From NCBI GenBank assembly GCA_030613345.1, contig JAUWMD010000109.1, positions 1-8,041 on the forward strand: DNA of 8,041 nucleotides, in the 5' to 3' direction. This stretch comes from Candidatus Krumholzibacteriota bacterium (GTDB lineage Bacteria > Krumholzibacteriota > Krumholzibacteriia > Krumholzibacteriales > Krumholzibacteriaceae). The translations under genes were made by a program, and so were the position numbers. The notes under the pieces were generated by a model that was not told the origin of the DNA, did no database searches, and saw nothing but the letters and a program-made list of their open reading frames with translations. Positions 5,997-8,041 of the stretch are shown here, piece by piece (position 1 is the first letter of the stretch; every line of letters starts with the position of its first letter).

Positions 5997-6449
5997 ATGA
6001 GCAAGGCGTACGAGAAGAGACAGGCGAGACTGGGCAGGCGTGCCAGGGTGCGCAAGAAGATCCGCGGCACCGGCGACAGGCCGCGCCTCTCGGTCTACAG
6101 GTCCCTCAATCACATCTACGCGCAGCTGATCGACGACGATACGGGCAGGACGCTCGCGTTGGTGTCGAGCCTGCGCATGGAGATGCCGGCTTCGGAGCCT
6201 GTAGAGGCAGCCGGGGCGGGCGACGAGGGCGGCAGCGACAAGAAGGACAAGAAGGGCAAGAAGGGCAAGAAGGACAGAAAGCCCGAAGGACTGAAGGTGC
6301 GCCGTTCGCGTGCGGTCGGCAAGGCGATCGCCGAGAAGGCCGCCGGTCTCGGAATAAAGACGGTCGTATTCGACAGAAGCGGCTTCCTCTATCACGGGAG
6401 GGTCGCGGCGCTGGCCGAGAGTGCCAGGAAGAATGGACTCGAATTCTAA
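5997..6449 (+). CDS. rplR: 50S ribosomal protein L18 with lysine-rich insertion
   Basis: L18 binds 5S rRNA and carries it into the central protuberance. The N-terminal basic part (residues 1-36, ending RPRLSVYRS), the NHIYAQLIDDD segment and the C-terminal AVGKAIAEKA...GIKTVVFDRSGFLYHGRVAALAESAR...LEF are all canonical. The product is 150 residues, while typical bacterial L18 has about 117-120. The excess, about 28 residues, falls between residues 61 and 98, a variable region of the family. There it contains an acidic Gly/Ala part and then five Lys-rich triplets (residues 81-95). The ATG at 5997 is preferred; AGGAG at 5980-5984 is 12 nt away. A TTG at 5985 would abut that site directly. Confidence 0.96.
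   Translation: MSKAYEKRQARLGRRARVRKKIRGTGDRPRLSVYRSLNHIYAQLIDDDTGRTLALVSSLRMEMPASEPVEAAGAGDEGGSDKKDKKGKKGKKDRKPEGLKVRRSRAVGKAIAEKAAGLGIKTVVFDRSGFLYHGRVAALAESARKNGLEF
6237..6281 (+). repeat. Five 9-bp tandem repeats inside rplR
   Basis: Five consecutive 9-bp units (GACAAGAAG twice, GGCAAGAAG twice, then GACAGAAAG) encode DKK, DKK, GKK, GKK, DRK. They are in frame and make up the basic core of the L18 insertion. Slippage at such a run could change the copy number by whole codons without breaking the frame. Confidence 0.9.
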
Positions 6450-6481
6450 TCGATACAGTCCGCGATGAGGCGGGCTGAATG

Positions 6482-6495
6482 CGCACGGGGGTGCG
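6482..6495 (+). promoter_or_regulatory. Hairpin over the rpsE ribosome binding region
   Basis: CGCAC (6482-6486) and GTGCG (6491-6495) form a perfect 5-bp stem with a GGGG loop, ending 4 nt before the rpsE TTG. The only Shine-Dalgarno-like bases (GGGGGTG, 6487-6493) are within it. It may restrain initiation of S5, but this is inference from complementarity alone. Confidence 0.4.
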
Positions 6496-6499
6496 ATAG

Positions 6500-7153
6500 T
6501 TGAACAGAAGAGACAGAAGAGATTCCCGAAGGGACAACCGACGGGACAGGCGCGATGACGGCGGTCCCGAGTATCTCGAGCAGACCGTACACATCAACCG
6601 CGTGGCCAAGGTGGTCAAGGGCGGTCGCCGTTTCAGCTTCAACGCCCTGGTCGCCGTCGGCGACGGTATGGGCAAGGTAGGCATCGGTCTCGGGAAGGCG
6701 AACGAGATAAGTGATGCCATCCGCAAGGCGAACGAAGCGGCCCGCAGGGACATGATCTCCATCCCGATGATCGGGGGGACGATTCCCTACAAGACGATCG
6801 GACGGTTCGGCGCTGCGCGGGTCCTTCTCAAGCCTGCTGCTCCGGGAACGGGTGTCATCGCCGGCGGAGGCGTCCGTAGCGTACTCGAGGTGGCTGGAGT
6901 GAAGGACATACTCACAAAGTCGCTCGGCTCGAACAACCCTCACAACATGGTGAAGGCCACTATGGCCGGCATCAGGAGTCTCAAGAGTGCGAAGGACGTC
7001 GCGAAGAGAAGAAACATATCGGTGAGGAAGCTTTTCGCCCTCGATGAAAAGCCGGCCGCCGCGGAAAAGGTTGATGTCGAGGAGAGGCCGGCCGTCGAGG
7101 CCGAGCCCGTCGTCGAAGAGAAACCTGCCGGGGAAGCAGCGCAGGGCGAATAA
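6500..7153 (+). CDS. rpsE: 30S ribosomal protein S5 with repeat extensions at both ends
   Basis: S5 binds 16S rRNA at the mRNA entry site, contacts S4 and S8 and affects decoding accuracy. The core (about residues 25-180) is canonical. The double-stranded RNA-binding-like domain starts VHINRVAKVVKGGRRFSF, followed by VGDGMGKVGIGLGKA. The C-terminal domain has GTGVIAGGGVRSVLEVAGVKDI and SNNPHNMVKAT. The product is 217 residues, while E. coli S5 is 167. A stop at 6497-6499 leaves TTG 6500 as the only start before the core. The N-terminal 20 residues contain five Arg-Arg-Asp triplets, and the last 36 residues are three acidic 12-residue repeats. The ribosome binding site is weak and may be in a hairpin. 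Confidence 0.97.
   Translation: MNRRDRRDSRRDNRRDRRDDGGPEYLEQTVHINRVAKVVKGGRRFSFNALVAVGDGMGKVGIGLGKANEISDAIRKANEAARRDMISIPMIGGTIPYKTIGRFGAARVLLKPAAPGTGVIAGGGVRSVLEVAGVKDILTKSLGSNNPHNMVKATMAGIRSLKSAKDVAKRRNISVRKLFALDEKPAAAEKVDVEERPAVEAEPVVEEKPAGEAAQGE
6506..6556 (+). repeat. Arg-Arg-Asp codon repeats at the start of rpsE
   Basis: The triplet RRD occurs five times at residues 3-5, 6-8, 10-12, 14-16 and 17-19 of S5, with single S and N spacers. Codon choice varies (AGA, CGA, CGG, CGC, AGG), so the peptide pattern is kept better than the DNA pattern. Confidence 0.85.
7043..7150 (+). repeat. Three 36-bp units encoding the S5 tail
   Basis: The last 36 residues of S5 divide exactly into three 12-residue units, at 182-193, 194-205 and 206-217. 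They begin DEKPA, EERPA and EEKPA and are otherwise Ala/Val/Glu-rich. Units one and two share a near-identical GGCCGGCCG/AGCCGGCCG stretch at the DNA level; unit three has diverged in codons. Confidence 0.8.
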
Positions 7154-7175
7154 CGAGGGGCTTTCGGTGACAGTA

Positions 7176-7210
7176 CCTGCCCTGCGGGCGGCACAGCTTT
7201 CCGCGGCAGG
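7176..7210 (+). other. Competing hairpins in the rpsE-rpmD gap
   Basis: The 104-nt gap (7154-7257) is the longest non-coding stretch. CCTGCC (7176-7181) and GCGG (7184-7187) can pair with GGCAGG (7205-7210) and CCGC (7201-7204), a 10-bp stem with a 2-nt bulge. Bases 7177-7182 can instead pair with 7186-7191 as a 6-bp stem with one G-U. No T-run follows, so it does not look like a terminator. Function unknown. Confidence 0.45.
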
Positions 7211-7246
7211 CAGGATAGCCGGATAATACCGTCGGGAGAAATGGAC

Positions 7247-7251
7247 GAGGA
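7247..7251 (+). promoter_or_regulatory. Ribosome binding site fixing the rpmD start
   Basis: GAGGA lies 6 nt before the ATG at 7258, whereas the in-frame TTG at 7252 directly abuts it. The ATG gives the canonical MAKKLKITQ N terminus. Confidence 0.75.
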
Positions 7252-7257
7252 TTGAAG

Positions 7258-7560
7258 ATGGCCAAGAAACTGAAGATCACACAGGTGCGCAGCATCATCG
7301 GTTCCCAGGAGAAGAGGCACAAGCGCGTGATGATTTCCCTGGGGTTTTCGAAGAACTACGCCACGCTGTACAAGAACGACAGCCCGCAGATCAGAGGCAT
7401 GATTCAAAAGGTGCGCCACCTGATCGAGTGGGAAGAGATCGAAGAAAAGGATGTGCCCGCCGCCTCGAACTCTTCGAAGAGTTATACGGTGGTAAAGGCC
7501 GCCGGCAGTAAAAAAGCGAAGAAGACCGGCACAAAGGAGCCAGACGGAGATGAAACTTAA
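7258..7560 (+). CDS. rpmD: 50S ribosomal protein L30 with C-terminal extension
   Basis: L30 is a small 23S rRNA binding protein of the large subunit. Residues 1-61 match the whole family: KKLKITQVRSIIGSQEKRHK, then the SLGFSKNYATLYKNDSPQIRGMI motif, then VRHLIEWEE. The usual bacterial protein ends there, at about 59-61 residues; this one continues to 100. The extra part (about 62-100) is polar, with Ser/Ala- and Lys-rich stretches (SKSYTVVKAAGSKKAKKTGTK) and an acidic end (EPDGDET). Its last codons overlap rplO by 11 nt, so part of the tail's DNA also serves as the rplO ribosome binding region and start. The tail is open and in frame, with no sign of a lost stop. Confidence 0.96.
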   Translation: MAKKLKITQVRSIIGSQEKRHKRVMISLGFSKNYATLYKNDSPQIRGMIQKVRHLIEWEEIEEKDVPAASNSSKSYTVVKAAGSKKAKKTGTKEPDGDET

Positions 7561-8032
7561 CGAGATCAGCCCGGCAAAGGGAGCCGTCAAAAAGAGAAAG
7601 CGGGTCGGGTGTGGGCCCGGTTCGGGGCACGGCAAGACCTCCACGAGGGGCCACAAGGGACAAAACTCACGCAGCGGCGGAGGTGTCCCTGCCTGGTTCG
7701 AGGGGGGACAGATGCCCCTGCAGAGGCGCGTGCCGAAGAGGGGATTCACCAATATCTTCAAGGTGAAGTTCCAGGTAGTCAACCTCGATGACCTCGGACG
7801 GTTCGAAAAAGGAACGAAGATAAACAGAGGAATCCTCATCGAGGCCGGTCTCGTCAAGAAGGCCTCGGAGCCTGTAAAGATACTGGGACGCGGAGAGCTG
7901 AAAGTCGCCCTGGAGGTAGAGGTGGACCACATCAGCAGAAGCGCGGCAAAAGCAATTCTGGATGCGGGGGGCAGCGTTTCCCTCATTTCCGGAAAGAACG
8001 TTCCGGTCTCTGAAGAGGAGGAGCGCCAGTAA
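7550..8032 (+). CDS. rplO: 50S ribosomal protein L15
   Basis: L15 is a late-assembly 23S rRNA binding protein. The 160-residue product is a little longer than E. coli L15 (144). The Gly-rich N-terminal half is canonical: MKLNEISPAKGAVKKRKRVG, then GSGHGKTSTRGHKGQ (residues 24-38), SGGGVPAWFEGGQMPLQRR and VPKRGFTN. The globular C-terminal domain carries the pattern VKILGRGELKVALEVEVDHISRSA and ends in an acidic SEEEERQ. The ATG lies inside the end of rpmD (11-nt overlap), with a GGAG directly upstream at 7546-7549 and AAAGGAG slightly farther up. This suggests translational coupling to L30. Confidence 0.99.
   Translation: MKLNEISPAKGAVKKRKRVGCGPGSGHGKTSTRGHKGQNSRSGGGVPAWFEGGQMPLQRRVPKRGFTNIFKVKFQVVNLDDLGRFEKGTKINRGILIEAGLVKKASEPVKILGRGELKVALEVEVDHISRSAAKAILDAGGSVSLISGKNVPVSEEEERQ
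8015..8023 (+). promoter_or_regulatory. Ribosome binding site for secY
   Basis: GAGGAGGAG within the last codons of rplO (encoding Glu-Glu-Glu) lies 8 nt before the ATG at 8032 and is a strong Shine-Dalgarno sequence. Confidence 0.7.
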
Positions 8033-8041
8033 TGTTCACGA
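8032..8041 (+). CDS. secY: Probable SecY translocon subunit, first codons only
   Basis: Only ATG TTC ACG and one further base are visible. The ATG overlaps the rplO stop as TAATG, and a strong GAGGAGGAG site precedes it. In bacterial spc clusters the gene after rplO is nearly always secY, the channel of the Sec protein export system, and its product often starts Met-Phe/Leu. The assignment rests on position, not on recognisable sequence. Confidence 0.7.

Noticed and set aside
6177..6290. A frameshift or mis-assembly inside rplR explaining its extra length
   Set aside because: The frame is continuous, both flanks match L18, and the repeat units are multiples of three; a real insertion is the simpler reading.
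5975..6478. A 167-codon open frame in another + frame over rplR, with an ATG near the gap
   Set aside because: It overlaps L18 almost completely, its product is Gly/Arg/Glu/Gln-rich without family features, and L18 itself is certain.
6106..6762. A 218-codon open frame on the - strand opposite rplR and rpsE
   Set aside because: The Arg/Ser/Pro-rich product comes from antisense reading of the lysine repeat region; it is not a plausible protein.
7044..7226. A 60-codon + frame spanning the S5 tail and the rpsE-rpmD gap
   Set aside because: More than half of it is the S5 repeat tail read out of frame, and no Shine-Dalgarno sequence precedes it.
5334..7257. Intrinsic terminators at the gap hairpins (5898, 6482, 7176)
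   Set aside because: None is followed by a run of T residues, and essential genes continue downstream in the same direction.
6940..7986. A 348-codon open frame on the - strand opposite rpsE, rpmD and rplO
   Set aside because: It is antisense to conserved genes, with a low-complexity Ser/Arg/Pro/Leu-rich product and no supporting start signal.
1..8041. A mobile, defence, CRISPR or biosynthetic system hidden in the cluster
   Set aside because: Every gene-sized stretch is accounted for by core ribosomal protein genes, the longest gap is 104 nt, and no spaced repeats, integrase or transposase sequences or tRNA genes were seen.

Overview
This window is an uninterrupted stretch of the conserved bacterial S10-spc ribosomal protein gene cluster, all on the + strand. 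It begins inside rplW (L23) and ends at the first codons of secY. The order is rplW(partial)-rplB-rpsS-rplV-rpsC-rplP-rpmC-rpsQ | rplN-rplX-rplE-rpsZ-rpsH-rplF-rplR-rpsE-rpmD-rplO-secY(start). Every gene is intact, with no frameshift, insertion element, RNA gene or CRISPR. Nearly every base is coding; no non-coding stretch exceeds about 105 nt.

Organism: a bacterium with a moderately high GC genome. The gene order, the bacterial-type proteins and the clear Shine-Dalgarno sequences exclude archaea. Arginine is often encoded by AGG as well as CGC. Two genes start with TTG and one with GTG. S14 is the short zinc-binding (type Z) form, and L24 carries a C-terminal four-cysteine zinc ribbon like that of Thermus L24. 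L30 is present, which argues against lineages that lost it. The sequence does not fix a phylum; an uncultured, deep-branching Gram-negative lineage is a guess.

Layout: positions 1-3394 are the end of the S10-type block (L23, L2, S19, L22, S3, L16, L29, S17), with gaps of 3-56 nt. Positions 3408-8041 are the spc-type block (L14, L24, L5, S14, S8, L6, L18, S5, L30, L15, start of SecY). There is no terminator or convincing promoter between the blocks, so they are probably co-transcribed here. Spacing is tight up to rplF. It then loosens to gaps of 86, 50 and 104 nt around rplR, rpsE and rpmD. The cluster tightens again with an 11-nt rpmD/rplO overlap and a 1-nt rplO/secY overlap.

How the genes work together: they encode about a third of the ribosomal proteins, covering the peptidyl-transferase neighbourhood and tunnel (L2, L16, L22), the 5S rRNA complex (L5, L18), the mRNA entry and decoding region (S3, S5, S8), the 30S head (S14, S19), early 23S assembly proteins (L24, L29) and then the SecY translocon.

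There is no undescribed system of the defence or metabolic kind here. What departs from the ordinary is a run of three adjacent proteins (L18, S5, L30) carrying low-complexity or tandem-repeat extensions absent from the usual family members. They lie in the same sub-block as the largest intergenic gaps and several potential mRNA hairpins.
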